The notes beneath the pieces were generated by a model. The model was not told where the DNA came from, did no database searches, and worked only from the letters and a program-made list of their open reading frames with translations. 64,000 bases of DNA from OLB7 sp966250335 (GTDB lineage Bacteria; Bacteroidota; Ignavibacteria; OLB7): the NCBI GenBank assembly GCA_966250335.1, contig CBINGZ010000007.1, positions 62,001 to 126,000 of the forward strand, read 5' to 3'. How positions within the stretch are numbered: position 1 is the stretch's first letter; the number at the start of each line of letters is the position of its first letter. Below are positions 1-8,996 of this stretch, piece by piece. A program made the translations under genes and the position numbers.

Positions 1-1544
1 GCGCGCGTCACCCATATCGTATCGGCAACAATCGCGTTGTCCAGATGCGCCTCGACGACGACCGGCATCCTGAAGAGCCCGGTGAGGGAGTCGACGACCT
101 GCGTCTGTTTGACGTAGAGGTAGAGAGAATCGTCCCGCTGCTCCCACCCCACGTTGTAGGTCGGCATCCCCCCCTTGTAGATCCACTGCTCGAAGAACCA
201 GTCCAGGTTCAGCCCGGTGACATCCTCGAACGCAATCTTGAGGTCGTTTGTTTCGACAAGCCCGTACTCGTGACGACGGAGGAACTCACGGCTGGAGAGC
301 CAGAAGAGGGAATCCCCGACGACACGGCTCAGCATGTTGAGCACGCGGCTTCCGCGATCGTAGATATTCTCGGTCATCCCCTGCCCCCCCGATATCGGAT
401 CGCGACCGTTTCGCTCGTCGGAGCCGGCGGCGCGCTTGTCGGCGTCGTACATCTCCCGCGCGAAGACATCCGCTCCGTAGCGATGCCCCATGTAACGCGA
501 TGCGAGATAGGTCGCGTAGCTCTCGTGCAGCCAGAGATGCCCCCAGCTTCTGTTGGTGACGAGATCGCCGAACCACTGATGCGCCGCCTCATGGGCTATC
601 ACCTCGTCCGGGTTGTAGTCGAGGAACCCGCGCTGGTCGACCAGCACCATGTCGTTGAGGGTGGTGGCCGACGTGTTCTCCATGCCGCCGTACATGAAGT
701 CCGCGATCACCACCTGCCCGTACTTCTCCCACGGGTAGGGATAGCCGATCAGCGACTTCAGATAGCGCATGACGTCCGGGGTGCGCCCGAAGGTCGTCTT
801 CACCCGCTCGGGATGTTCCGGATAGGTCCAGTACTCCAGCGGGATGCCGTCGACGGTATCTCGTGTAATGAGATAATCTCCAGCCGCGAGCATGATAAGG
901 TAACCGGCGTGGGGGCGCCCCTGGTTCCAGTGCCATGTGGAGGACCCGTCCTCGTTCCTCCGGATCGACTCCAGAACGCCGTTGGAGAGGACCTCCCACC
1001 CGTTCTCGACCGTGACGGTCACTTCGCTCGTGGCGCGATCGTTCGGATAGTCGTAGAGGGGAATCCACCCCCGGTTCTCGTCCGGCTCCCCCTGGGTCCA
1101 GACCTGCCGCCGGCGGTCGGCGGCCAGCGAGTCGGGCTGGATGAAGTAGAGCCCCTTGCGCGGCACCACGTTGTAGTCGATCGCAACGGTGAAGGTGTCG
1201 CCGTACCGGCGCGCTCCCACGGCGATCACCAGCTCCGAGTCGTGCCGTCTGTACCCGGCGCCGACGCCGTCGACGGTGATCCTGGAGAAGAGCATCGGGG
1301 CATCCGCGTCCAGCCGGATGCTGTCGAGCGAGAGCGCCAGCGAACGGATCGTATGCCGGACCGTGCCGACCACCTTCTTCGCGCGCTGGTCGAACCGGAC
1401 GTCGAGCGCCGTGTGGATCAGATCGAACGGATGCGAACGGGAGCCGCCGTAGTCGATATCGAACAACGACTGCGCATTCGACGACACACCGGCCGAAAGA
1501 AGAGAGGCGAGAAGGATGAGGATGGACCGAACCGTTGCGTTCAT
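1..1544 (-). CDS. M1 family metallopeptidase (aminopeptidase), C-terminus cut by window edge
   Basis: Zinc-dependent aminopeptidase of the M1 (gluzincin) family, expected to trim N-terminal residues from peptides in the periplasm or outside the cell. The frame is open from an ATG at 1544 to the window edge (about 514 residues visible). It starts with a hydrophobic signal peptide of roughly 24 residues ending in an S-N-A-Q type site. The exopeptidase motif GGMEN is present, followed by HEAAH (H318, E319, H322) and the third zinc ligand E341 exactly 18 residues later in the LHES context, so the active site is complete. The C-terminal part lies outside the window, so I cannot say whether it ends in a sorting domain. 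It is transcribed leftward, downstream of the tRNA-Thr gene. Confidence 0.9.
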   Translation of the reverse strand, partial: MNATVRSILILLASLLSAGVSSNAQSLFDIDYGGSRSHPFDLIHTALDVRFDQRAKKVVGTVRHTIRSLALSLDSIRLDADAPMLFSRITVDGVGAGYRRHDSELVIAVGARRYGDTFTVAIDYNVVPRKGLYFIQPDSLAADRRRQVWTQGEPDENRGWIPLYDYPNDRATSEVTVTVENGWEVLSNGVLESIRRNEDGSSTWHWNQGRPHAGYLIMLAAGDYLITRDTVDGIPLEYWTYPEHPERVKTTFGRTPDVMRYLKSLIGYPYPWEKYGQVVIADFMYGGMENTSATTLNDMVLVDQRGFLDYNPDEVIAHEAAHQWFGDLVTNRSWGHLWLHESYATYLASRYMGHRYGADVFAREMYDADKRAAGSDERNGRDPISGGQGMTENIYDRGSRVLNMLSRVVGDSLFWLSSREFLRRHEYGLVETNDLKIAFEDVTGLNLDWFFEQWIYKGGMPTYNVGWEQRDDSLYLYVKQTQVVDSLTGLFRMPVVVEAHLDNAIVADTIWVTR

Positions 1545-1690
1545 GGCCGTCGGAGTAATGATAACGGACCGGCGCGCAGCCGGAATGAAGGGACCGGGAT
1601 CGATCGTGCGGAGAGCGACGCCGGATCAACCGTACCTGCAAATACGGAAATCGCCGGCCCGCATTGCGAGGACCGGCGATATCGGCGTGG

Positions 1691-1762
1691 AGCCACCACT
1701 CGGACTTGAACCGAGGACCTGCTCATTACGAATGAGCTGCTCTACCGCTGAGCTATGGTGGC
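1691..1762 (-). tRNA. tRNA-Thr (anticodon CGT)
   Basis: On the minus strand this folds into a cloverleaf: acceptor stem GCCACCA/TGGTGGC, D stem GCTC/GAGC, anticodon stem GCTCA/TGAGC with loop TTCGTAA, and T arm CTCGG-TTCAAGT-CCGAG. Loop positions 34-36 are CGT, which reads ACG (Thr). CCA is not encoded. Confidence 0.93.
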
Positions 1763-1892
1763 CTGAATGAACGTTCCCCGCCCGGATTATCGTGCCGACA
1801 ACTCAGTGGGGCCACAAAACTACCCCCGGACTCCCGCCGAAGCAAGCAGTATTTTGGCCGAGATACTTTTTAACGAACGGCCGAACGCCCCC

Positions 1893-3389
1893 TTATTCCG
1901 CCTCGTACCTGATGGTCCCCGCGACGATCGTCGCAAGGACGCGCGCCTCCGGTTCCACGAACGGATCGGCGCTCAGCACCGTCAGGTCCGCCTCGTATCC
2001 CTCCTCCAGCCTCCCCCGGCGCGGACCGCCGGGGATTCCCAGGGTCGGCCAGGTCGTGTAGGCGTCGATCGCCTCCTGTTGCGATATCCGTTCCTCTCCG
2101 TACCAGGCCGGGCCTCCCGGCTCCGGCTCGCGAAAGCTGAACGCCCGCAGGCCGGCCAGCGGATCGGGGCTTTCGATCGGGAAGTCGGAGCCCGCCGGGA
2201 TCGGGAGCCCCAGTTCCCGCAGGCTTCTCCAGGAGTAGGCATGGCCGCATCGCTCCGCGCCGAGCCTCCGCTCCGCCATCCGGGCGTCGCTGGTGCAGTG
2301 CGTGGGCTGCATGGAAGGGAGAACGCCGAGCTCCGCGAAGCGCCGCCGGTCGGAGGGATGGACGATCTGCGCATGTTCGATCCTCAGGATCGCCTCCCGA
2401 TCGCGGGGGCGGAGCCGCGCGCAGGCGTCGAGCGCCAGCCTGTTGGCGGCATCCCCTATCGCATGGGTCGCCACGGCGAACCCGAGACTCATCGGCTCCA
2501 GCGCCAGATCGTGCAGTTCCTCCGAGGTCAGCAGCCGTATGCCGCAGGTCTCCGGGGCGTCGGCATACGGCTCCAGCAGGAAGGCGCCCCGCGAGCCGAG
2601 CGCGCCGTCCATGAAGTATTTCACGCCGACGACGTCGATATCGGGGGTGAGACGGGCGGGGGGTCCGAAGCTTCTCCACTCCTCCCCCTGCGCCGCCAGG
2701 AAGACGTTGCAGCGGAGCCCGCCGAGCCCGCCCCGTTCGGAGGCGATCGCCATCGGCTCCAGACGCTCCGGCTCGACGTTCATGTCGTGGACCTCGGTGA
2801 TGCCGAAGCGAAGGCACTCGCGGGCGCCGTACTCGATCCATCCGGCGCGCCGCTCGACGGAGGCGGGGGGAACGGCTCGCTCCACGAGCTTCATGGCGTT
2901 GTCGATCAGGATCCCCGTGGGAAGGCCGTTCGCGTCCAGGGCGATCTCGCCTCCCGGGACCTCATGCGGAACGATCCCGGCCGCCGAGAGCGCGGCGCCG
3001 TTGACCCACGACGCATGGCTGTCGATCCGCTGGAGCACGGCGGGGCGGTCCGGAAGAAGAGGATCGAGGAACGATCTGTCGGGCATGCGCAGGTCCCCCC
3101 ACTCCTCCTGGTTCCAGCCGAACCCCTCAACCCAGACGCCGGCGGGGAGACGTGCGGCGCGCGCCGCCATCCGCTCGGCGCATTCCCGTGGGGAGCGGGC
3201 GCCGCGCAGATCGACGCGATCGGCCATCAATCCGAGTCCGATAAGATGGCAGTGGGCGTCGGTCAGTCCCGGCAGAACGACGGCTCCGCGCGGCAGCGGG
3301 TACTCGATGCCGTTCAGCCACAGCCTGTCGGCCCGATCGGGGAGGATCGACTCGATATATCCATCTACGATTGATATAATTCCGGGCAT
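1893..3389 (-). CDS. YtcJ-like amidohydrolase family protein
   Basis: Metal-dependent hydrolase of the amidohydrolase_3 (YtcJ) group, 498 residues. A small N-terminal beta-sandwich part leads into the first metal motif DAHCHL (H46, H48). Further His residues follow the TIM-barrel pattern: EVHDMN, ATHAIGDAANR, IEHAQIV and the late GSDFPIESPDP that carries the metal-binding Asp. Family members hydrolyse amide or carbamate bonds in small molecules, but the substrate cannot be read from sequence. There is no signal peptide, so it should be cytoplasmic. It lies 41 bp downstream of yraN on the same strand and may be co-transcribed with it. Confidence 0.85.
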   Translation of the reverse strand: MPGIISIVDGYIESILPDRADRLWLNGIEYPLPRGAVVLPGLTDAHCHLIGLGLMADRVDLRGARSPRECAERMAARAARLPAGVWVEGFGWNQEEWGDLRMPDRSFLDPLLPDRPAVLQRIDSHASWVNGAALSAAGIVPHEVPGGEIALDANGLPTGILIDNAMKLVERAVPPASVERRAGWIEYGARECLRFGITEVHDMNVEPERLEPMAIASERGGLGGLRCNVFLAAQGEEWRSFGPPARLTPDIDVVGVKYFMDGALGSRGAFLLEPYADAPETCGIRLLTSEELHDLALEPMSLGFAVATHAIGDAANRLALDACARLRPRDREAILRIEHAQIVHPSDRRRFAELGVLPSMQPTHCTSDARMAERRLGAERCGHAYSWRSLRELGLPIPAGSDFPIESPDPLAGLRAFSFREPEPGGPAWYGEERISQQEAIDAYTTWPTLGIPGGPRRGRLEEGYEADLTVLSADPFVEPEARVLATIVAGTIRYEAE

Positions 3390-3430
3390 GTCGGTAGCTC
3401 CTCCCTGCGACGGCCGCAGGGAGCGGCCGT

Positions 3431-3811
3431 TCAGAACGCGTTGATGTGATGACGGATCTCCGGGACCCCATCCCTGCCGGTGACGTAATCGATGGCGACG
3501 ACGTCGAACCGCCCCTCCATATCGGTCAGGCCGAGAGCGTGGATGAACCCTTCCGCCACACGCCGCACCCGTCGTTGCTTGGAGATCGTGATGCTCTCCT
3601 CCGGCGCCCCGAACCGATGCGAGCGCCGCGCCTTGACCTCGACGAAGACATAGACGGGCCCGTCGCGCATCACCAGGTCGATCTCGCCGTGGCGGCCGAA
3701 CCGGAAGTTTCTTCGGACAAGAGCGTACCCCAGCCCCGTCAGATATCGTTCCGCGATATACTCATGCTCCGCGCCGTCCGCGCGGCTGTTGTGTGGTGAT
3801 CGGCTCGGCAT
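3431..3811 (-). CDS. YraN / UPF0102 family nuclease-fold protein
   Basis: Small cytoplasmic protein of 126 residues with the UPF0102 pattern: AEHEYIAERYLTGLGY, then NFRFGRHGEIDLV, then VFVEVKARRSHRFG. This arrangement (E, GEIDLV, EVK) is the endonuclease-like core of the family. Members are widespread and often sit near rnhB or translation genes; their biochemical role is not settled. It lies upstream of the amidohydrolase and downstream of tyrS, all reading leftward. The start ATG gives a usual family length. Confidence 0.9.
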   Translation of the reverse strand: MPSRSPHNSRADGAEHEYIAERYLTGLGYALVRRNFRFGRHGEIDLVMRDGPVYVFVEVKARRSHRFGAPEESITISKQRRVRRVAEGFIHALGLTDMEGRFDVVAIDYVTGRDGVPEIRHHINAF

Positions 3812-3827
3812 GGCGGCTTAATGGAAC

Positions 3828-3858
3828 GTCGGCGCCCTCTCCGGTAGAAGGCGCCGAC
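3828..3858 (-). terminator. possible terminator hairpin between tyrS and yraN
   Basis: Perfect 9-bp inverted repeat GTCGGCGCC / GGCGCCGAC with a 13-nt loop, located just beyond the tyrS stop codon. There is no clear T-tract, so terminator function is an inference. Confidence 0.4.
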
Positions 3859-3907
3859 CTGTTCAAACATAACCTGAGGCCTCGACCGGACCGACGTCCG
3901 GGACCCC

Positions 3908-5125
3908 TTACGAAACGAGCTTCAGGAACCGGAGCTTGCCGACCTTCAGCACCGCCTCTCCGTTCGGCTGATAGACCTGGTTGACGTCGCTGACCTTGTT
4001 CCCGTCGATCGAGACACCTCCCCCCTGGATCAGTCTCTTCGCCTCCCCCTTGGAGCCTGCAAGACCGGCCTCGATCATCAGGTCGACGACGGCCGTCGGT
4101 CCCGCGACGTGATATTTCTCGATATGATCCGGAGCGCTCTTCTGGATGAAGACTCTGTCGAACTCCTCCTCCGCCTTGCGCGCCGTCGACTCGCTGGTGT
4201 AGCGGGCCACCACCTCGCGCGCCAGACGCCGCTTGGCGTCGCGCGGGTGAAGGGCGCCGTCGGCAAGGGACCCGGTCAGTTCCTCGATCTGCGCGTCGTT
4301 GTAGAAGACGCAGTACCTGTAGTAGACCGGCATCAGCTCATCCGGGATGGAGAGGATCTTGCCGTACATATCCTTCGGGATGTCGCTCAACGCGATATAG
4401 TTATCGAGCGACTTCGACATCTTCTCATGGCCGTCGGTCCCCACCAGCAGCGGGGTGGTGACGACCGACTGCGGCTCCATCCCGTGCGCCCGCTGGATAT
4501 CGCGTCCCACCAGCAGATTGAACTTCTGATCGGTCCCCCCCAGCTCGACGTCGGAGGCGACCGCCACCGAGTCCATCGCCTGGGCGAGCGGATAGAGAAA
4601 CTCGTGGAGCGATATTGGAGCCTCCGTCTGGAACCGCTTGTGGAAATCGTCCCGTTCCAGCATCTGCGACACCGTATACTTGGCCGCGAGCGTGATCACG
4701 TCGGAGAAGCTCATCTTGCCGAGCCATTCGGAGTTGTAGACCATCCGGAGGCGCTTCGTGGAGAGGACCCTGGTCGCCTGGTCGAAATAGGTCTGGCCGT
4801 TCCGCTTGGTCTCCTCAAGCGTAAGAGCGGGGCGGGTCTTGGAGCGGCCCGAGGGATCGCCGATCATCGCCGTGAAGTCGCCGATGATCAGGATCGCCTG
4901 ATGCCCCAGATCCTGGAAGTCCCGCATCTTCTGCAGGACCACCACATGCCCCAGATGAAGATCGGGGCGCGACGGATCGCAGCCGAGCTTCACGTTGAGC
5001 GGTTTGCCGGTCGCCGCGGACCGTTCCACCTTCCGCGCTATCTCGTCCTCCGGAATGATCTCGATCGCGCTGCGGCGGATGAGATCCATCTGCTCATTGA
5101 GCGGCGGGAATACTGTGTTCGCCAT
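3908..5125 (-). CDS. tyrS: tyrosine--tRNA ligase
   Basis: Class I aminoacyl-tRNA synthetase that charges tRNA-Tyr in the cytoplasm, 405 residues. The HIGH-type motif is HLGH at residues 57-60 and the KMSKS loop is intact at about 235-239. The tyrosine and ATP pocket is recognisable around GCDPSRPDLHLGH and LGGTDQKFN. The C-terminal 60 or so residues form the S4 RNA-binding domain (GSKGEAKRLIQGGGVSIDG). The length and the K-M-S-K-S version place it with the TyrZ-like bacterial subgroup. It sits between yraN and smpB, all on the minus strand, and may share transcription with smpB (63-bp gap). Confidence 0.97.
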   Translation of the reverse strand: MANTVFPPLNEQMDLIRRSAIEIIPEDEIARKVERSAATGKPLNVKLGCDPSRPDLHLGHVVVLQKMRDFQDLGHQAILIIGDFTAMIGDPSGRSKTRPALTLEETKRNGQTYFDQATRVLSTKRLRMVYNSEWLGKMSFSDVITLAAKYTVSQMLERDDFHKRFQTEAPISLHEFLYPLAQAMDSVAVASDVELGGTDQKFNLLVGRDIQRAHGMEPQSVVTTPLLVGTDGHEKMSKSLDNYIALSDIPKDMYGKILSIPDELMPVYYRYCVFYNDAQIEELTGSLADGALHPRDAKRRLAREVVARYTSESTARKAEEEFDRVFIQKSAPDHIEKYHVAGPTAVVDLMIEAGLAGSKGEAKRLIQGGGVSIDGNKVSDVNQVYQPNGEAVLKVGKLRFLKLVS

Positions 5126-5188
5126 ATATGAGAATGTTCCTGACCTGCTGTTGGGGTCGTTGTCGTTGCGGGACCGGATCGATCCCGA

Positions 5189-5647
5189 TCACTCGTCCCC
5201 CCTCCTCATGCTCCTCTCCACGTCGCGCTTCTTCGTCGTCTCCCGTTTGTCGTACAGCTTCTTTCCCCGCGCAACGCCGAGCTCCACCTTGAGCCGGCTC
5301 CCCTTGAAGTAGATGGAGAGAGGAACGAGCGTGAGCCCTTTTTCGGCCACCCGCTTCTGGAGTTTCACCAGCTCCTTCCTGTGCAGCAGCAGTTTGCGCG
5401 ATCTGGTGGGGACATGGTTGTTGATGTTCCCCTGTTCGTAGGGCTGAATCGTGCATCCCTCCAGAAAGAGCTCCCCTTCATGCGGGTTGGCGTAACTTTC
5501 CTGGATCGATATATGCCCGGCCCTGACCGATTTGACCTCGGTCCCGGTCAGCACGATTCCCGCCTCGACCTTCTCGAGTATCTCGTACTCGAAACGTGCC
5601 TTGCGGTTCGTGACAATGGTTTTTATGGGGAGATTCCCTTCGGCCAT
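5189..5647 (-). CDS. smpB: SsrA-binding protein SmpB
   Basis: tmRNA-binding protein needed for trans-translation and rescue of stalled ribosomes; 152 residues, usual length. It starts with the conserved NRKARFEYEILE segment. Typical family segments follow: AGIVLTGTEVKSVR, ISIQESYA, RKLLLHRKE and the basic C-terminal tail VARGKKLYDKRETTKKRD that enters the ribosomal A site. The ssrA RNA gene itself was not seen in this window. It lies 63 bp upstream of tyrS, reading leftward. Confidence 0.97.
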   Translation of the reverse strand: MAEGNLPIKTIVTNRKARFEYEILEKVEAGIVLTGTEVKSVRAGHISIQESYANPHEGELFLEGCTIQPYEQGNINNHVPTRSRKLLLHRKELVKLQKRVAEKGLTLVPLSIYFKGSRLKVELGVARGKKLYDKRETTKKRDVERSMRRGDE

Positions 5648-5686
5648 ACCTGTATTGGGGAAACGTAAAGAGGGGCAAAGATAATG

Positions 5687-5809
5687 CTAAGCAGGGGATG
5701 ACGGCGTCCTCTGCCCGCCCCCCGTCTCCGTTCCGAACTGCGACGGATCTCCGTTCGGATCACGGATATCGAGTCTGTTCAGGATCGGGGTTACCTCTGA
5801 AAGCTTCAT
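5687..5809 (-). pseudogene. short ORF, possible remnant of a VOC/glyoxalase-family gene
   Basis: A 40-codon frame immediately upstream of smpB. Its first 12 residues (MKLSEVTPILNR) look like the start of VOC-superfamily proteins. Residues 14-24 (DIRDPNGDPSQFG) look like the C-terminal strand of the same fold, which usually reads xxRDPDGNxxxF. The roughly 90 residues that should separate them are absent. I read this as a gene collapsed by internal deletion. A chance ORF cannot be excluded. Confidence 0.35.
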
Positions 5810-6114
5810 GAGTATGTTCCGGTGGAGATTCCGCACAGAGCGCCCGCGGCCCTGTTCAGGGGCACGCAAACGTACCGAAAATCGACCGAAGGACAAAGGG
5901 ATCGGGCTTCACCCGAAGCCCACGTTACGTTTTTCCGAACGCTGCTGTCCTTCTTAGGACGGCACGAACGACCCGATGCGATGATCCCCGATCACCCTTC
6001 GCGGACGCTCCGCCGGAGAGTCATCGAGCAGCGGGCACGGCCCGGCAACGAACAGCCGAATACGAGATGTTCCGAAGTGAATCAACAGCAACACTGACAG
6101 CCAAACCGGAACGA
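5810..6114. other. intergenic region between smpB side and sigma factor
   Basis: About 300 bp with no convincing gene. It must carry promoters for the rightward sigma factor gene and for the leftward smpB side, but I could not assign clear boxes. Confidence 0.4.
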
Positions 6115-6723
6115 ATGAAACGTGAGGAATCATCGCTTCAGGCGGCCGGCAGGGATATCGGTCTGTTCGAGCGGTTTCTCGACGGAGACGACGGCGCATT
6201 CGTGGAGCTGTACGATCGTCATAACCACCGGCTGTTTCTCTACTGCCTCAAGATCGTGGGGGGTGAGGAACAGGCGGAGGATGTGATCCAGGAGATGTGG
6301 GAGAGGGTGATCAAACTGCGGAAGACACGCCCCGAGGTGATCAACCCGATGGGACTCTTCCTGACGATCGCCAGAAATCTCTGTCTCAACCATGTGAAGG
6401 CCCGGCGGAACCATGCGTCGATCGACGACATCACGGAATCCGATCATCCGGCCGTTCATATGCGCGAGCTCTCCCACCTTGAGGAACTTGTCGTCCTCTC
6501 GCTGCCGAAACTGCCGTTTGCGCAGCGGGAGGTTCTGATACTTAACGCATATTCAGGCTACAGATTCGATGAGATCGCGTCGATGCTGGGCGAATCGGTC
6601 ACGGCCGTACGGATGCGCGCCTCGCGTGCGCGTGCCCATCTGGGGCGGCTGATATCGGCCATGCTGGCGCTCAACGAGAACTCGGAATCGGAAAGCTCAG
6701 ACAGGATAGAGGAAGAGCTATGA
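6115..6723 (+). CDS. RNA polymerase ECF-type sigma-70 factor
   Basis: Alternative sigma factor of about 202 residues. Region 2 (residues roughly 20-85) includes FVELYDRHNHRLFLYCLKIV and the polymerase-binding stretch AEDVIQEMWERV. Region 4 (roughly 120-175) includes LPFAQREVLILNAYSGYRFDEIASMLG followed by a recognition helix VTAVRMRASRAR. The frame extends upstream to 6067, but the ATG at 6115 gives the normal family N-terminus. The stop codon overlaps the next gene (ATGA at 6720-6723), which indicates translational coupling to its membrane partner. That partner is presumably the anti-sigma factor. Confidence 0.88.
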   Translation: MKREESSLQAAGRDIGLFERFLDGDDGAFVELYDRHNHRLFLYCLKIVGGEEQAEDVIQEMWERVIKLRKTRPEVINPMGLFLTIARNLCLNHVKARRNHASIDDITESDHPAVHMRELSHLEELVVLSLPKLPFAQREVLILNAYSGYRFDEIASMLGESVTAVRMRASRARAHLGRLISAMLALNENSESESSDRIEEEL

Positions 6724-7616
6724 ACAATATCGATCGGGAACAGTTGGTCGAACGGTATCTCAACGGTGAGCTGACCGGTTCCCAGGAACAGGATTTCTTC
6801 ATCAAGGTCGCCGTCGACAACGAGATGCGACGGACGCTCCGCGCCATGATGATCGTCGACAGCGCTTTTCGACTCGATCGCGAAGTGGTCTCGACCGACA
6901 GGCCGGCCGTCCGGGCCAGAGTGATGGCCTCGCTCGCCGCCTCCTCGCTCGATCCGGCCCCCGCCGGGTCGGGAAGCAGGAGCCCCGGAGCGACCACGAC
7001 CGGCGCCGGCTCCTGGAACTCTCGCCTCTGGAAGGGAGCGATCGCGGTGACCGCCTCCTCCGCCCTGGTCGTCGTGAGCTATCTGGTCGGCACCGGCTAC
7101 CTCGGGTCCGATACGCCGGAGGGGGGGAACACCCCCGCCGCAGTCTCGGCCGAACATCCCGGGACCGCTCCGCAGACGGCGCTTCCCGGCTCTTCATCCG
7201 GAGCCGCTCAGGGAAGCACGACCGGAACCGCGCTCCCCCAGGGAACGAACGCCCCGGACGCCGCCGGAGAACGGACCTACGACCTGAACCGGAACGACGG
7301 CGCATCGAAGATCGGCGCGGCCCTCGGTGACGGAGTCGGCGTGGAAACAAGAGCAGGCGGCGGCAGAAGGGAGGAGGAAGCGGTGGTCCGGAACAGCTCG
7401 CGGCGCGATATGGGAAGCATCGGGACGGAAACCCGCCGGAACAGCGACGGCACGAGCGCCCGGGAGAGAAGCTCGGCCCGTGGAGAGGAGAGCATCCCCG
7501 CGGGAGTCACACGATCCACGGAAAAGATCGTGAAGGAATCGGAGAACAGTTCTCCCCGCCCCGTTGTATCGGACGAGGATACGATGAGGCTGAAGGTGAG
7601 AATGAGGCCCCGATAA
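6720..7616 (+). CDS. putative anti-sigma factor, single-pass membrane protein
   Basis: A 298-residue protein coupled by a 4-bp overlap to the ECF sigma gene. Residues 1-80 form a helical cytoplasmic domain (EQLVERYLNGELTGSQEQDFF) of the kind that binds sigma. One membrane segment follows at about 110-132 (AIAVTASSALVVVSYLVGTG). The remaining 165 residues are low complexity, rich in Gly, Ser, Thr, Ala and Arg, with no recognisable fold, and should lie in the periplasm. No zinc HxxxCxxC motif was found. The anti-sigma role is inferred from gene order, topology and coupling. Confidence 0.7.
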   Translation: MNNIDREQLVERYLNGELTGSQEQDFFIKVAVDNEMRRTLRAMMIVDSAFRLDREVVSTDRPAVRARVMASLAASSLDPAPAGSGSRSPGATTTGAGSWNSRLWKGAIAVTASSALVVVSYLVGTGYLGSDTPEGGNTPAAVSAEHPGTAPQTALPGSSSGAAQGSTTGTALPQGTNAPDAAGERTYDLNRNDGASKIGAALGDGVGVETRAGGGRREEEAVVRNSSRRDMGSIGTETRRNSDGTSARERSSARGEESIPAGVTRSTEKIVKESENSSPRPVVSDEDTMRLKVRMRPR

Positions 7617-7691
7617 AAAAGTTATGGAACATCGAGCAGGCTGTTATGTTCTTCCCTGCTGATGTTTCATAGGGTGTCGGTTCCGTAAAGA

Positions 7692-7740
7692 GACCGGTGA
7701 GTTCAGGCGTGCGGGCCAGAGCTCACCGGTCGCGTTTTTC
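7692..7740 (+). terminator. rho-independent terminator after the sigma/anti-sigma operon
   Basis: Stem GACCGGTGAG / CTCACCGGTC (10 bp, perfect) with a 20-nt loop, followed after GCG by a run of five T residues. It lies 75 bp after the stop of the membrane protein gene. Confidence 0.75.
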
Positions 7741-7783
7741 AGAGGTCCCGGGCGAAATATCGCAGGGGGATTGTCGTTCAGGC

Positions 7784-8563
7784 TCAGAGGTTCCGTTCGC
7801 CGTCGAACCCGGGGCGGCGGAAGGCACGGGCTTCGGGGAAGAGACCTTCAACCTGGGCGCGGAGCTCGTCGAGCTGCGCAAGGATCACCATGATCCCGCT
7901 CCGCATCTCCGGCAGTCGCTCGTAGAGATTCCCCCAGGCGGCGATCGACCTGTCGATCCCGACGAGCGCGACCTTCGCTGCGCCGTCGGCCTGACGGGCG
8001 ATATCGGGAACCGCGCCGGCGGTCTCGGTCGTGGAGATCCCCCGCATCAGCTTGATCTGGATCTGGAGCTGGTACCAGCGGATCACTTCGATCGCTTCCT
8101 CCAGCAGCTCGCTCTTCTCGACCGGCCGGGCGTACTCGAGCCCCATCTGCGCCATCGCGCTGAACTCGTCGATCCGCTGCTGGTACGCCTCCATCTCGCA
8201 GTCGAACCATTCGTTGACCATGGCCGAGTAACGGGCCGCCGCGTTGGTCACCATCAGATCGTCCATCCCGGCAACGACCGCTTCGCTCCCCTTCTTCTTC
8301 ACCTCCCCGTTCTTCTTCACCCCTTCCCAGGCGACGCCTCCCAGAAGCCCGCGCGTTCTGGCGTACGTGTCGTTGATCCCGGTCCAGAAGAGAACGTTCT
8401 CACGGTCGATCTCATCGCTCTCCTCGACCGTCGTCGACGTGTTGAAGTTGTGACAACGGGAGGTCATCGGGCAGTGCTCGCACCAGCGATCACAGTAGTC
8501 GGAGATGCCGTCGATGAAGAGACGTTCGTCGCGAAGGAGATGAAAACGGGGGTCGTCATGCAT
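7784..8563 (-). CDS. hypothetical cytoplasmic protein with N-terminal Cys cluster
   Basis: Unrecognised 259-residue protein. Near the N-terminus it has a compact cysteine motif, C-x3-C-x2-C-x5-C (CDRWCEHCPMTSRC, residues 24-37), which could bind zinc or an iron-sulfur cluster. The rest is predicted mostly helical and acidic, with no signal peptide or membrane segment. The gene is complete and has its own start ATG at 8563. It lies downstream of the polyhydroxyalkanoate-type small protein on the same strand. I cannot assign a function. Confidence 0.6.
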   Translation of the reverse strand: MHDDPRFHLLRDERLFIDGISDYCDRWCEHCPMTSRCHNFNTSTTVEESDEIDRENVLFWTGINDTYARTRGLLGGVAWEGVKKNGEVKKKGSEAVVAGMDDLMVTNAAARYSAMVNEWFDCEMEAYQQRIDEFSAMAQMGLEYARPVEKSELLEEAIEVIRWYQLQIQIKLMRGISTTETAGAVPDIARQADGAAKVALVGIDRSIAAWGNLYERLPEMRSGIMVILAQLDELRAQVEGLFPEARAFRRPGFDGERNL

Positions 8564-8610
8564 AATCGCACCACGATATTATAATGATAACGGAAGGTTT
8601 ACGGAACGCG

Positions 8611-8886
8611 TTACCGAAGATGCTGGTCCAGATACTTCTCAATCTCCTTCTGGATCATTCCCTTCATTGGAAGGAACATCAGGCCCAGGCTGAGTTCGAC
8701 ATGAACCGCCGTATCCGTGGTCCTGATCGTACCGTCGGCGCCGGGCCGTCTGAATACGAGATCATCCCCTCTCCACTCGTACTCGATCTGCAGTCGCTCC
8801 TTCAACTGGCGAGCTATCCGCTCCACCCGATCGCGCCCACCCTGACTGCCGAGGGCATGGGAGCGCTCAATAACTATATCAGGCAT
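8611..8886 (-). CDS. polyhydroxyalkanoic acid system family protein (PHA granule region type)
   Basis: Small 91-residue protein. Its pattern IVIERSHALGSQGGRDRVER, then a beta-hairpin, then ELSLGLMFLPMKGMIQKEIEKYLDQ matches small proteins annotated as polyhydroxyalkanoic acid system family (PF09650-like). That family is found in many bacteria without PHA genes, so no role in PHA storage is claimed. It lies between two conserved leftward genes. Confidence 0.65.
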   Translation of the reverse strand: MPDIVIERSHALGSQGGRDRVERIARQLKERLQIEYEWRGDDLVFRRPGADGTIRTTDTAVHVELSLGLMFLPMKGMIQKEIEKYLDQHLR

Positions 8887-8996
8887 GATATCCCGTTCGT
8901 GACATATCGGCCGTTCCGATCCTGTTCTTCGCGCCGGAATCGACCGTGCTGTATAACAACGGAGTCGGGAGGATTCGTTCCCGCTCCCCTTCTCCT

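Noticed and set aside
45..1709. Long plus-strand open frame opposite the M1 peptidase
   Set aside because: It is an antisense shadow. The minus strand encodes a full M1 active site (GGMEN, HEAAH-x18-E), and the plus frame has no recognisable features.
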